In this document: piece after piece, positions 32,594 through 41,561 of the stretch
Position numbering within the stretch: position 1 is the first letter of the stretch
How the letters are laid out: every line of letters begins with the position of its first letter
Assembly (NCBI RefSeq): GCF_006442205.1
Contig: NZ_VFVR01000008.1
Span: forward strand, 248,001-312,000
Length of the DNA: 64,000 bases
DNA from: Mesorhizobium sp. B2-3-12
GTDB lineage: Bacteria; Pseudomonadota; Alphaproteobacteria; Rhizobiales; Rhizobiaceae
Direction: 5' to 3'
Notes under the pieces: generated by a model
Databases searched by the model: none
What the model was told of the DNA's origin: nothing
Seen by the model: only the letters and a program-made list of their open reading frames with translations
Translations under genes and position numbers: made by a program

Positions 32594-33264
32594 TGATGCC
32601 GTTCCCGGGTGGCATCGATGCCAATGCCAACGCGACGCTGATCTTTTCGCTGGTGGCGGCGGTGATCTACGCCTTCACTTCGGGCATGCCGCCAACGCTT
32701 GCCCGCTCGGCGGCAAAGACGCTCTCGGTGACGATGCTCGCCGTGCTCTCGGCAATGCAAGGCGGTCCGCTGCTGCTGATCGCCGCGCTTGCGCTCAGCG
32801 CCATCGGTGACGCCTTCCTGTCGCGGGACGGTGAAAAGGCGTTTCTGGGCGGGCTGGGCAGCTTTCTCCTCGCCCATATCGTCTATATCGCGCTGTTCCT
32901 GCGCAGCGGCGCGGGGATGTCGGTACTCGGCTCCGAGCCCTGGCGTGGGGCAATCGCGCTGGCGATGGCCGTGTTTGCGATTGTCATGCTGGCCGCGCTC
33001 TGGCGCCGCGTTGGTCCCGGCTTGCGTATACCGATCGCCTTCTACGTCGTGGCGATCCTGTCGATGGGCATGTCGGTGCTAACGACAGGCAATGTCTGGC
33101 TTATCGGCGGCGCCATCCTGTTCATGGCATCCGACGGGGTGCTTGCCGCGGAGAAATTCCTGATAGCCGCAATCTCGCCGCACCGCGCCTGGATGCGTCT
33201 TGCCGTCTGGGTGCTTTATTACGCCGCCCAGCTTGCGATTACTCTGGGTTTCCTGCTGGGTTAG
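32593..33264 (+). CDS. Lysoplasmalogenase-like membrane protein (YhhN/TMEM86)
   Basis: Product of 223 residues with about seven hydrophobic helices. YhhN family markers are LALSAIGDAFLSRDGEKAFLGGLGSFLLAHIVYI (with two acidic residues in the membrane, D-x-x-L and E-K-x-F) and ILFMASDGVLAAEKF in the second half. The family hydrolyses lysoplasmalogen or related ether lipids in eukaryotes and some bacteria; activity here is inferred. Start at 32593 overlaps the stop of the transporter gene (TGATG). Confidence 0.82.
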   Translation: MMPFPGGIDANANATLIFSLVAAVIYAFTSGMPPTLARSAAKTLSVTMLAVLSAMQGGPLLLIAALALSAIGDAFLSRDGEKAFLGGLGSFLLAHIVYIALFLRSGAGMSVLGSEPWRGAIALAMAVFAIVMLAALWRRVGPGLRIPIAFYVVAILSMGMSVLTTGNVWLIGGAILFMASDGVLAAEKFLIAAISPHRAWMRLAVWVLYYAAQLAITLGFLLG

Positions 33265-33680
33265 GGCTGCCAACCCGGCTCGGCCAGTTCGAAGGCGGCG
33301 AAATCGAAACCCGGCGCGACGGTGCAGCCGACCAGCGTCCATTCGCCCAAGGTGCGCGCCGATTGCCACCAGCCCGCCGGCACGACGATCTGCGGCCGTT
33401 CGCCCGCCGCGAGTTCGATGCCGAGAACCTGCTCGATGATGGCGCCGCCTTCCTCCCAAATCGACAGCGCCAGCGGCGCGCCGGCGTGGAAATGCCAGAC
33501 CTCGGCGGCATCCCTGACCCGATGCCAGGCCGAAACCTGGTGCTGTTCCAGCAGGAAATAGATGGCGGTCGAATGTCCGCGCGCACCGCCGGCTTCATCG
33601 CGAAAGGTCTGCGTATACCAGCCGCCTTCCGGATGCGGTTGCAGTCCCAGTGTCGCGATGATTTCCGCCGAGCTGTTCAT
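33261..33680 (-). CDS. Cupin protein, DUF985 type
   Basis: Product of 139 residues with the single cupin barrel of DUF985: LGLQPHPEGGWYTQTFRD, the STAIYFLLEQHQVSAWHRVRDAAEVWHFHAG core with possible metal or ligand histidines, VVPAGWWQSA, and GCTVAPGFDFAAFELA. Function of the family is unclear. Follows gloB on the same strand after 22 bases; overlaps the end of the lysoplasmalogenase-like gene by four bases in convergent orientation. Confidence 0.88.
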   Translation of the reverse strand: MNSSAEIIATLGLQPHPEGGWYTQTFRDEAGGARGHSTAIYFLLEQHQVSAWHRVRDAAEVWHFHAGAPLALSIWEEGGAIIEQVLGIELAAGERPQIVVPAGWWQSARTLGEWTLVGCTVAPGFDFAAFELAEPGWQP

Positions 33681-33702
33681 CGGGCGAAGGCTAGCATGAG
33701 GC

Positions 33703-34470
33703 TCAGAAATTGTCCTTGCGCTTGCGGATCTCGGCGAACACCTCGGCATCCCCGGCCTTTTCCATGCCCAGATGCTTGCGGATTGCCGGGTCGTGCCAGC
33801 GCAGGAAGGGGTTGGTCGACAGTTCCTCGCCAATCGTCGTCGGCAGCGTCGGCTTGTTGTCGACCCGCAGCGCCTCGATCCGGGCGGCGCGCTCCTTCAA
33901 GGCCGAATTGGTGGGGTCGACGGTCAGCGCGAAACGGGCGTTGGCGAGCGTGTATTCGTGGCCGCAATAGATGGTGGTCTCGGCGGGAAGGGCGGCGAGC
34001 TTCTTCAGGGATTCATACATCACCGGCGGCTTGCATTCGAACAGCCGCCCGCAACCCAGCGCAAACAGCGTGTCGGCGGTGAACGCCACTTTCGATGCCG
34101 GCAGATAATAGGAGACATGGCCGGCGGTATGCCCGGGCGTGGCGATCACCTCGATGCGCTCATCGCCGAGATGAAGGACGGAGCCTTCCTCGACCGTTTC
34201 GTCGATGCCGGGAATCCTGGCCTTTTCCGCTTCCGGGCCGACGATACGCAGCTTGAAGCGCTCCTTGAGCGCCAGGTTGGCCTCGACGTGATCCATATGA
34301 TGGTGCGTGGTCAGGATGACGGTCGGTGTCCAGCCGGTGCGCTTGACGGCGGCCAGGATCGGCGCTTCCTCGGGCGCGTCGATGATCGCGGTCTGCCCGC
34401 TTTTGGCATCATGCACCAGCACGCCGAAATTATCGGTGCGGCACATGAATTGTTCGATCTCGACCGGCAT
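33703..34470 (-). CDS. gloB: Hydroxyacylglutathione hydrolase (glyoxalase II)
   Basis: Dizinc enzyme that hydrolyses S-lactoylglutathione to lactate, completing methylglyoxal detoxification. The 255-residue length is exact for the family. THHHMDH at 55-61, the TPGHTAGH segment, the FTADTLFALGCGRLFE metal-bridging aspartate and CGHEYTLANARF give the full ligand set. Start at 34470 matches the usual short N-terminus. Divergent from a methyltransferase gene; this pairing is frequent in Rhizobiales. Confidence 0.95.
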   Translation of the reverse strand: MPVEIEQFMCRTDNFGVLVHDAKSGQTAIIDAPEEAPILAAVKRTGWTPTVILTTHHHMDHVEANLALKERFKLRIVGPEAEKARIPGIDETVEEGSVLHLGDERIEVIATPGHTAGHVSYYLPASKVAFTADTLFALGCGRLFECKPPVMYESLKKLAALPAETTIYCGHEYTLANARFALTVDPTNSALKERAARIEALRVDNKPTLPTTIGEELSTNPFLRWHDPAIRKHLGMEKAGDAEVFAEIRKRKDNF

Positions 34471-34610
34471 TGCGTCACTCCAGCTTGTCGCCGCAGACAT
34501 AGGGCGCCGGCGCGCGGATGTCACCACGGGATGAAGAATGTCATTTGAGATGACGAGCACACCGGCGCGCCTTTGTTGAATCCGGCCGATATCACCGCTA
34601 CATCCCTGAC

Positions 34611-35387
34611 ATGCATTCCGACATCGTCGACCTCCGCTCCTTTTATTCGACAGCGCTCGGCCGGTTCGCCGAGCGCTCGATCACCATGGCGCTGTCGTCG
34701 ATATGGGCCACGGTGCCCAATGAGCGGCTGGTCGGCCTTGGCTATACCTTGCCCTGGCTGGAGCGCTTCGGCACCGACGCCGAGCGCGTCTTCGCCTTCA
34801 TGCCGGCGACCCAGGGCGCCGTGGTCTGGCCGGCGACCGGGCCGGCGGCGACGGCGCTGGTCTTCGACGAGGAACTGCCGCTGGTCGATTCCTGCATCGA
34901 CCGCATGCTGCTTGTCCATTCGCTTGAGCATGTCGAGAATCCGCGCGAGACGCTGAACGAAATCTGGCGGGTGTTGTCGCCGGCCGGGCGCGTTGTCATC
35001 GTCGTGCCCAACCGGCGCGGTGTCTGGGCGCGCTTCGAACACACGCCGTTCGGCAACGGCCGGCCTTTCTCACGCGGGCAACTCACCGAATTGCTGCGCG
35101 AGGCGAATTTCACGCCGGCCGCCTGGTCAGATGCCCTGTTCTTCCCGCCATCGCGGCGGCGCTTCATGATGCGCTTCCACAATGTGCTGGAGCGCGCCGG
35201 CCGACGGCTGTGGCCGATCTTTTCCGGTGTCATCGTCGTGGAGGCGCAGAAGCGGCTTTATCAGGGCGTGCCGGTGGTCCAGCGTGCGTCCCGTCGCGTC
35301 TTCGTGCCGGTGCTGTCGCCACATGGCGCGACGCGGCTTGGCCGTCGGACCGAGGGATTGCCGGCTCGGCAAGTGACACCTTCGTGA
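34611..35387 (+). CDS. SAM-dependent methyltransferase-like protein
   Basis: Product of 258 residues of the class I methyltransferase superfamily (UbiE/Methyltransf_11-like). The strand-4 region CIDRMLLVHSLEHVENPRET and GRVVIVVPNRRGVWARFEHT are clear, while the usual glycine-rich SAM loop near the N-terminus is degenerate (GLGYTLPWL...). The C-terminal 60 residues are basic. It may methylate a lipid or small molecule. Divergent from gloB with 140 bases between. Confidence 0.75.
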   Translation: MHSDIVDLRSFYSTALGRFAERSITMALSSIWATVPNERLVGLGYTLPWLERFGTDAERVFAFMPATQGAVVWPATGPAATALVFDEELPLVDSCIDRMLLVHSLEHVENPRETLNEIWRVLSPAGRVVIVVPNRRGVWARFEHTPFGNGRPFSRGQLTELLREANFTPAAWSDALFFPPSRRRFMMRFHNVLERAGRRLWPIFSGVIVVEAQKRLYQGVPVVQRASRRVFVPVLSPHGATRLGRRTEGLPARQVTPS

Positions 35388-35524
35388 TCGCTATGGAAAC
35401 TTGCATCGCCCGGCGTCTTTCCGACCTATCTGTCGTGCTGGGCTCGCAAAGTGGCTGAGGAGCTGCCGCCGTCGGCTCTCTTCATCCGGTTTCAGCTTCG
35501 CTCCTGAACGCAAGGACCTCGGCC

Positions 35525-37339
35525 ATGGCTGATCAATTGGACAATCAGGCCGCCGTTCAGCCGGCCGTGGCCAGCAGCCTGCGCGATCAGGTGGCGACGA
35601 TTCGGCGCGCGCTGATCGGCTCGCCGGTTCGCAAGTGGTTGCTGTGGACGTCGCTCGGCATCATGGCCGTCATCATCGCGACGTCGATCGGCCAGGTCTT
35701 GCTCAACCGCTGGAACCAGCCCTTCTACGACGCGCTCGCGCGCCGCGACATGGCGGCCTTCCTGCACCAGCTCATGGTCTTTGCCATGATCGCCGGCGGA
35801 TTGCTGGTGCTCAATATCGGCCAGACCTGGCTCAACCAGATGATCCGGCTGAAGTTGCGCGAAGCGCTGACGCTGGACCTGATCGACCAGTGGATGCGGC
35901 CAGCGCGTGCTTTCCGGCTGGCCAATGCCGGCGCCATCGGCGTCAATCCCGACCAGCGCATGCAGCAGGATGCCGCGCATCTGTCGGACCTGTCGACCGA
36001 TCTTGGTGTCGGCCTGCTGCAGTCGTTCATCCTGCTCGTGTCTTTCGTGGGAGTGCTTTGGGAGCTGTCTTCGGGCTTCGTGTTCCATGTCGGCGGCTGG
36101 GCGCTGGCGATACCAGGCTACATGGTCTGGGCGGCGTTTATCTATGCCGGCACCGCCTCCTGGCTGAGCTGGCTGGTTGGCCGGCCGCTCATCCGTCTCA
36201 ACAGCGACCGCTATACGCGCGAGGCGGAGCTGCGCTCCTCGATGGTGCGCGTCAACGAGAACGTCGATGCCATCGCGCTGTACCGGGGTGAGAATGACGC
36301 CAGGCGACGGCTCGAACTCGACCTTGGCACGGTGCTGGGTGCCATGCGGCGCATCTACACCGCCCAGATCAACCTGTCCTGGGTAACCGACACCTATGGC
36401 TGGATCACCGTCGTGGCGCCGATCCTGGTTGCCTCGCCGGTCTATTTCTCGGGCGATATCAGCTTTGGCGGGCTGATGATGGCGGTCGGCGCCTTCAATC
36501 AGGTGCATTCGTCGTTGCGCTGGTTCATCAACAACATCGGCAGCATCGCCGACTGGCGTGCCACGCTGATGCGGGTCGCCGACTTCCGCATCGCACTCGA
36601 TGAAACCGATGTGCTGCACGACAAGGAGAAGCGTATCGCCTTCGATGAAAACGCCAATGGCAGCCTGACCTTCGAGAAACTCCAGGTGGCCTCGCCGGAG
36701 GGCTGCACAACGCTCTCCGACCAGCACGTCGAAATCCACGTCGGCGAGCGCGTGATGATCACAGGCGAGCCGGGCGCGGGAAAGACGCTGTTCTTCCGCG
36801 CCATTGCTGGACTGTGGCCATGGGGAAGCGGGAAGATCGGCATGCCGGGGGGAGAAGCCCCCATCTTCGTGCCTCGTGTCCCGTATTTCCCGGTCGGCAC
36901 GCTGCGCGAAGTGCTAGCCCATCCCTATGGTGTCGCTCCCGCAAGCGATGCCGAAATTTCGGCGGTGCTTGCCGAAGTCGGCCTCGAGCGGCTGTCGTCC
37001 TCGCTCGACCGGTCGGCCCGCTGGGAGCGTGAGTTGGGCGATGACGAACAGCGATCGCTCGCCTTTGCCAGGCTTGCGCTGCGAAAGCCGAAATGGGTGA
37101 TCATCGATGAAGCGATGGATGCGTTCGACGGCCCGTCCCTCAGGCGTGTGCTGTCGCTCATGGACAAACATCTGAAGGGTGCGGCGATCATCAATATCGG
37201 GCGCGGCCTGCACAACAATCAGTTCTTTCCGCGCTCGCTGACGATCGTCAAGGATACCGGGGCGCCGGCGCTTAGACCCGCCCGCGTCAGGGCAGGCGCC
37301 ATCGAACCGCCGCCGGTCGCTGCCCGGCGCAAGAAATAA
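35525..37339 (+). CDS. ABC transporter, fused permease-ATPase (SbmA/BacA-like)
   Basis: Inner-membrane protein of 604 residues: a six-helix permease part (about 30-350) related to SbmA/BacA, then an ATPase domain with Walker A GEPGAGKT at 414-421, the signature region LGDDEQRSLAFARL near 504-517, and Walker B WVIIDEAMD. The signature is LGDDEQ rather than LSGGQ, which is usual for this ABCD/YddA-type group. Such exporters or importers handle very-long-chain acyl chains or peptides; rhizobial relatives (ExsE-like) are implicated in envelope lipids. No promoter or operon partner is evident. Confidence 0.88.
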   Translation: MADQLDNQAAVQPAVASSLRDQVATIRRALIGSPVRKWLLWTSLGIMAVIIATSIGQVLLNRWNQPFYDALARRDMAAFLHQLMVFAMIAGGLLVLNIGQTWLNQMIRLKLREALTLDLIDQWMRPARAFRLANAGAIGVNPDQRMQQDAAHLSDLSTDLGVGLLQSFILLVSFVGVLWELSSGFVFHVGGWALAIPGYMVWAAFIYAGTASWLSWLVGRPLIRLNSDRYTREAELRSSMVRVNENVDAIALYRGENDARRRLELDLGTVLGAMRRIYTAQINLSWVTDTYGWITVVAPILVASPVYFSGDISFGGLMMAVGAFNQVHSSLRWFINNIGSIADWRATLMRVADFRIALDETDVLHDKEKRIAFDENANGSLTFEKLQVASPEGCTTLSDQHVEIHVGERVMITGEPGAGKTLFFRAIAGLWPWGSGKIGMPGGEAPIFVPRVPYFPVGTLREVLAHPYGVAPASDAEISAVLAEVGLERLSSSLDRSARWERELGDDEQRSLAFARLALRKPKWVIIDEAMDAFDGPSLRRVLSLMDKHLKGAAIINIGRGLHNNQFFPRSLTIVKDTGAPALRPARVRAGAIEPPPVAARRKK

Positions 37340-37428
37340 CACGGCCGGCACTCGGACCGACCGGGCGCGCAGCCGCAAGCTTTATTTCGCCGTGATCGCA
37401 GGCGACGGTCGCGATCGAAACATCGCTC

Positions 37429-38241
37429 GTGCTGGCCATGCTTGATACAATGAGCCTGCTTGCCTGCCTGACTTGCGCCGAGGCCGCTCCGGTTCCTTCG
37501 GCGCCGGACAGGCTGGCCGTCGACGTCGAATTGGTGCTGGCGGTCGATATCTCGCTGTCGATGGACGAGACCGAGTTCGCCCTGCAACGCGCCGGCTATG
37601 TCGAGGCGCTGCGGCACGCCGATTTCATCCAGGCCGTCCGTTCCGGCCATACCGGGCGCATCGCGCTCGCCTATTTCGAGTGGGCCGGCACGGTGCGCGA
37701 CGACGCGGTCATCGGCTGGCAGATCATCGACAGCGCCAAGAGTGCCAACGATTTTGCCGACAAGCTCGCGACCCGCCCTTTCCGGAGTTTCCGCGGCACC
37801 TCGATTTCAACTGCGCTTGCCTTCGGGACCGAGCTTTTCGACGGCACCAGTTTCGTGGGCGAACGCAGCGTCATCGACATATCCGGCGACGGGCCGAACA
37901 ATATCGGGCCGCCGGTCACCGCGACGCGCGATGCGGCCATTGCCAAGGGCATCGTCATCAACGGCCTGCCGATCCTGATCAAGCCATCGCCGACATTCAG
38001 CCATCTCGACCAGTATTATGCCCAGTGCGTGACCGGTGGACCCGGTTCCTTCGTGCTGCCGATCCACGCCGCCGCCGAATTCTCGACGGCGATCCGGCGC
38101 AAGCTGATCCTCGAGGTCAGCGGCATTCAGGACACGCCCAAAATCACGCCCGTCAACATGGACGCGCCGGTCGACTGTCTTCTGGGTGAGCGGGACCGGC
38201 GGTTCCTGTCGGATCCCTATTTCCCGGAGCTGGATCGATAG
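37429..38241 (+). CDS. DUF1194 VWA-domain exported protein
   Basis: Product of 270 residues. A short signal peptide (LAMLDTMSLLACLTCAEA) precedes a von Willebrand A domain with MIDAS motif D40-x-S42-x-S44 in DISLSMDE, and later FRGTSISTAL and DISGDGPNN that complete the metal site. DUF1194 proteins are periplasmic, of unknown function, common in rhizobia. GTG 37429 is taken as start; ATG 37438 is the only close alternative because an in-frame TGA stands at 37393. Confidence 0.85.
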   Translation: MLAMLDTMSLLACLTCAEAAPVPSAPDRLAVDVELVLAVDISLSMDETEFALQRAGYVEALRHADFIQAVRSGHTGRIALAYFEWAGTVRDDAVIGWQIIDSAKSANDFADKLATRPFRSFRGTSISTALAFGTELFDGTSFVGERSVIDISGDGPNNIGPPVTATRDAAIAKGIVINGLPILIKPSPTFSHLDQYYAQCVTGGPGSFVLPIHAAAEFSTAIRRKLILEVSGIQDTPKITPVNMDAPVDCLLGERDRRFLSDPYFPELDR

Positions 38242-38278
38242 AGCGGTTCAGCGTTTAATAGAAACGCCGAACCGCTCT
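38240..38278. repeat. AGAGCGGTTC hairpin after the DUF1194 gene
   Basis: AGAGCGGTTC then AGCGTTT, AATAG loop, AAACGCC and GAACCGCTCT: a long, nearly perfect hairpin right at the stop codon of the DUF1194 gene. It resembles a very common Mesorhizobium intergenic palindrome and may also end transcription. Confidence 0.65.
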
Positions 38279-38366
38279 AACTCTTTGTTTCCACGCAATT
38301 CCCAAGGGGAAGCGCTACGCGCTTCTCCCGGGAAAACCGTTACACGCTTTTCCTGGAATTGCTCTA
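38279..38366. repeat. Second part of a mosaic intergenic element
   Basis: CGCAATTCC near 38296 is mirrored by GGAATTGC near 38355, with AAGCGCTACGCGCTT as an inner palindrome. It directly follows the AGAGCGGTTC hairpin; the two together form a mosaic element of the rhizobial RIME type. Confidence 0.5.
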
Positions 38367-38380
38367 GGCCTGGCCGTGGT

Positions 38381-39298
38381 TCAGGCAGGCCGGGCGCCGC
38401 GTTCGTCGCGGAACTTGTTGGAGAGGTCGCGCCGCCAGCGCCGGCCCTGGACATATCCGCTGACCAGTTCCGGCAAGGAGTAGCCGAGCGCCTTCGAAGA
38501 GCGATTGGCCATGTAACCCTCGAACGCCTCCGGTATCCGGCCCCTGAGAATGTCGGCGATGATCTGCCGTGCGATCATGTAAGGCGGGATGTGCGGGTAG
38601 GAGTGGGCGATATGCGGGTGTTTGCCCATCAGGTTCGCATAGGCCTCGACGTAGCCCGCCCGGCGGCCCGAAATCGAATTCTGCGAATTGTATTTCGTCC
38701 AGTCCATATCTCCCGACAGTTGCGCGCCGAACCGTCGCGCCAGACGCAGGAGCAATTCGCGGTCCTGCATCCGGTTGATGTCGCTGTCGTAGCCGCCAAT
38801 CTCCAGCAAGGCCTCGCGGCGGGCTGATATCGCGGAGCCGGCGATGAAGATCGTCTGGGCGACGAGCGTCCGCTCCAATAGCATTGGGCTGACGAAGGTC
38901 TCGGGATTGACGCAGTTGGTGCTGCGGCTGCCCTTCCGGGAGACAAAGGAGCTGAGCAGCACCTGAAGCGCGGCATTGTCGTCGAACCAGGCCAGGGTCC
39001 GCTCGAGCCGGTGCGGCAGGTAGACGTCGTCGGAATCGAGAAATGTCACCACCGGAGCCCGCGCACGCTCGATGCCGGCATTCCTGGCGGCGTTGGCACC
39101 GCGCCATTTCGCGCCGACATAGACCAGCCGTGGATCGCTGATGCGGGCCAGCGCGGCCGCGGTTCCATCGGTCGAACCATCGTCGACGACGATATGCTCG
39201 AAACGCGGCATGCTCTGGGAAAGCACGCTTTCGACGGCGCGGAGCACCGTTTCGCGCCGGTTGTGGGTCGGTGTGATGACCGTGATGAGGGGTGCCAT
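38381..39298 (-). CDS. Family 2 glycosyltransferase
   Basis: GT-A fold enzyme of 305 residues. LITVITPTHNRRETVLRAVESV is the nucleotide-binding start, IVVDDGSTDGT and VVTFLDSDDVY (DxD-type metal motif) follow, and RELLLRLARRFG near residue 190 is the acceptor-side loop. No membrane helices. Likely adds a sugar to a surface polysaccharide or lipid. It overlaps or abuts the next glycosyltransferase gene upstream: in-frame ATGs at 39316 and 39334 could extend it into that gene's end. Confidence 0.85.
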   Translation of the reverse strand: MAPLITVITPTHNRRETVLRAVESVLSQSMPRFEHIVVDDGSTDGTAAALARISDPRLVYVGAKWRGANAARNAGIERARAPVVTFLDSDDVYLPHRLERTLAWFDDNAALQVLLSSFVSRKGSRSTNCVNPETFVSPMLLERTLVAQTIFIAGSAISARREALLEIGGYDSDINRMQDRELLLRLARRFGAQLSGDMDWTKYNSQNSISGRRAGYVEAYANLMGKHPHIAHSYPHIPPYMIARQIIADILRGRIPEAFEGYMANRSSKALGYSLPELVSGYVQGRRWRRDLSNKFRDERGARPA

Positions 39299-39317
39299 GT
39301 CCACAGCCCTGGCCATG

Positions 39318-40313
39318 TCAGCTATGACCCACATGAACAGGCACGAGTTCCGGCTCGTCCCGGACCAGGCCAAGCGCCATGGCCGCCTGGCCGAAAAAAA
39401 CCAGCGTGCAAAAGGCCAATCCGACGACCAGGGCGAACGGAATTTGCCAGACCGGCATTCCGAGTTGCGACGCATGCGCAAGGATGCGCCCGCTTACGCG
39501 CCGGGACATCGAAAACCAGCGCCTCGTCGCTTTCAGCACGCGACCGGGACGTGACGGCGATTCCAGCGCCACATATTTCCGGTCCGCATCGCGGCCGGTG
39601 ACCAGAGCGCGCCAGAAGAAAAACCGCCAGCCACGCGGGGGATAGTGGCTCGCCCGTGCATTGACCCTGACGAAATCATGTCCACTTTCCCGCAACTGGC
39701 TGGTCAGCAGCGTGCAGGAAACCTTGAAGCCATTGCTGGCGGGATAGGGGTGGCTAGCCAACCAGCTTCTGCGAAAGGCACAATTGTTGGCGTTCATCGC
39801 TCGCCTGGACGCGAAACGCTGATCACCGTCGCGCAGCGGGAAGAACCATAGGAGGGCAAAGGTCCGAGAGGCGAAATCGTCATGGCCGAGATAGGTGTAG
39901 CCATTTACGGCAATCGTCTTGGGGTCTTCCATCGGCTTGAGGAGCGCGGACAGCCAACCATCTTCGATCACCGTGTCGGAATCGCAGAAGATGACGACGT
40001 CGCCATTTGCCAACGCAGCACCGGCATTCTTGACCTCATAATACCGGCCTCCGGGACAGGCGCTGAAAAGCATAGTCGCGGCCGTGGCAAGTTGCGGAAC
40101 AAGTTCGAGGATACGGTGCTGGAGAAGCGGCGTGTCGGTGCTCTGTCCGCTGTGAACGACAATAAGCTGCGGCTTGGGATAATGGCCGTTCGTCGTCGTG
40201 CGTTCTATTTCCCGCGCCAAGGCAGTCAACGAAATGCCAATTTCGTCCTCGTTGATGGACTTGGCATTTTCCATTTCAACAACGATCGAATACGTCTGAT
40301 TCTTCGGTTCCAT
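39318..40313 (-). CDS. Family 2 glycosyltransferase with C-terminal membrane helices
   Basis: Product of 331 residues. A degenerate GT2 domain has VKNAGAALANGDVVIFCDSDTVIEDGW (DxD motif) after a less typical N-terminus, and ends with basic segments and two hydrophobic helices (about 285-325), so it is membrane-anchored. It shows GGRYYEVKNAG, which resembles the acceptor region of polysaccharide synthases. ATG 40313 has GGGAG five bases upstream and is preferred to 40328. First gene of a two-gene glycosylation unit with the downstream GT2. Confidence 0.78.
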   Translation of the reverse strand: MEPKNQTYSIVVEMENAKSINEDEIGISLTALAREIERTTTNGHYPKPQLIVVHSGQSTDTPLLQHRILELVPQLATAATMLFSACPGGRYYEVKNAGAALANGDVVIFCDSDTVIEDGWLSALLKPMEDPKTIAVNGYTYLGHDDFASRTFALLWFFPLRDGDQRFASRRAMNANNCAFRRSWLASHPYPASNGFKVSCTLLTSQLRESGHDFVRVNARASHYPPRGWRFFFWRALVTGRDADRKYVALESPSRPGRVLKATRRWFSMSRRVSGRILAHASQLGMPVWQIPFALVVGLAFCTLVFFGQAAMALGLVRDEPELVPVHVGHS

Positions 40314-40593
40314 GCTCCCGCCCAGCATCTATTCGGCGCGACGCTACAAAGAACATGTCCCTGTGTCATCACATGATGCGACGTTCAACACCTTCCGAAA
40401 TGACGAATTTCTGACTTGGCGCCCCAATCGCAACACTCCTCGCGCGTCAGGAGACCTGCAAAGCCCGCACGATCGACGCTGATTCGCATATGTCGTTCTT
40501 ATTATCTCGGAAGTAATCGAATTGCGTCGTGCTCCTTGGCAATTTGCGATCGTGAAGCTGGCAACTCAGCTTTGATCGAAAGGAGTTTCGTCC

Positions 40594-40941
40594 ATGACCG
40601 CTTACGCCATTGCCCATATGCGTCAAACCACGATGGGTCCTGAGATCGTCGAGTACCTGCACAGGATCGATGCCACGCTGGAACCTTTCGGCGGCCGTTT
40701 CCTGATCCACGGCGGCAATCTGGAGGTGGTCGAGAACGACTGGCCGGGCCACCTCATCATCATCGAATTCCCTGACAGGGCGCATGTGCGCGACTGGTAT
40801 GCTTCGCCGGCATATCGGGCGATCCTGGCGCTGCGGACCAACAATTCGCTGTCGGATGTGGTGTTCGCCGACGGCGTCGAACATCCGCACAAGGCGACGG
40901 ATGTCCTGGGGGTAGGATTGGGCTGGATAGGATTGGGCTGA
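40594..40941 (+). CDS. DUF1330 protein (dimeric alpha/beta barrel)
   Basis: Product of 115 residues with the ferredoxin-like DUF1330 fold: AYAIAHMRQTTMGPEIVEYLHRID, GGRFLIHGGNLEVVENDWPG, LIIIEFPDRAHVRDWYASPAYRAIL. Small cytosolic protein of unknown activity. A good AAGGAG ribosome site lies ten bases upstream. The last residues (VGLGWIGLG) repeat the same GGATTGGGCTG words and may be a small duplication. Convergent with metW. Confidence 0.87.
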   Translation: MTAYAIAHMRQTTMGPEIVEYLHRIDATLEPFGGRFLIHGGNLEVVENDWPGHLIIIEFPDRAHVRDWYASPAYRAILALRTNNSLSDVVFADGVEHPHKATDVLGVGLGWIGLG

Positions 40942-40946
40942 CAGCC

Positions 40947-41561
40947 CTACCGCTTCAGCAAGAACACCGCCTGCTGGCCGAAGAAATTCCAGAACCACCA
41001 AGGCATCGACAAGCCGATCTTCTGGCCGTTGGCGTCGAGCGCGGTCGCCTTTTCCACCGTCGCGCCAAGCTCTTCGCACAGGTTGACGAAGTCGCGGATG
41101 GTGCAGAAGTGGATGTTGGGTGTGTCGTACCAGGAATAGGGCAGGTCCTTGGTCACCGGCATGCGGCCCTCGACGAACAGCGACAGGCGTACCCGCCAAT
41201 GGCCGAAATTGGGGAAAGACACGATGGCGCGGTTGCCGATCCTGAGCAGTTCGTCGAGCACCAGCTTGGGGTTGCGGGTCGCCTGCAGGGTCTGCGACAG
41301 GACGACGAAGTCAAAACCCTTGTCGGGATAGAATTCGAGGTCGGTGTCGGCATCGCCCTGGACGACGCTTAGCCCGCGCGCAACGCATTCGTTGACGCCA
41401 CGCTGCGATAGTTCCAGGCCGCGCCCGTCGACCTGCTTGGTTTCCTGCAGCAATTCGAGCAGCGAGCCGTCGCCGGAGCCGACGTCGAGCACGCGCGATT
41501 GCGGCGGGATGAGATTGGCGACGACCTCGAGGTCGACACGCTGGCTGCCGTTGACGCTCAT
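40947..41561 (-). CDS. metW: Methionine biosynthesis protein MetW
   Basis: Product of 204 residues, SAM-dependent methyltransferase fold. PPQSRVLDVGSGDGSLLELL is the SAM loop; FDFVVLSQTLQATRNPKLVL and IVSFPNFGHWRVRLSLFVEGRMP are MetW hallmarks. MetW associates with and is needed for full activity of MetX in many proteobacteria. The start overlaps the metX stop by four bases, giving coupled translation. Confidence 0.95.
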   Translation of the reverse strand: MSVNGSQRVDLEVVANLIPPQSRVLDVGSGDGSLLELLQETKQVDGRGLELSQRGVNECVARGLSVVQGDADTDLEFYPDKGFDFVVLSQTLQATRNPKLVLDELLRIGNRAIVSFPNFGHWRVRLSLFVEGRMPVTKDLPYSWYDTPNIHFCTIRDFVNLCEELGATVEKATALDANGQKIGLSMPWWFWNFFGQQAVFLLKR

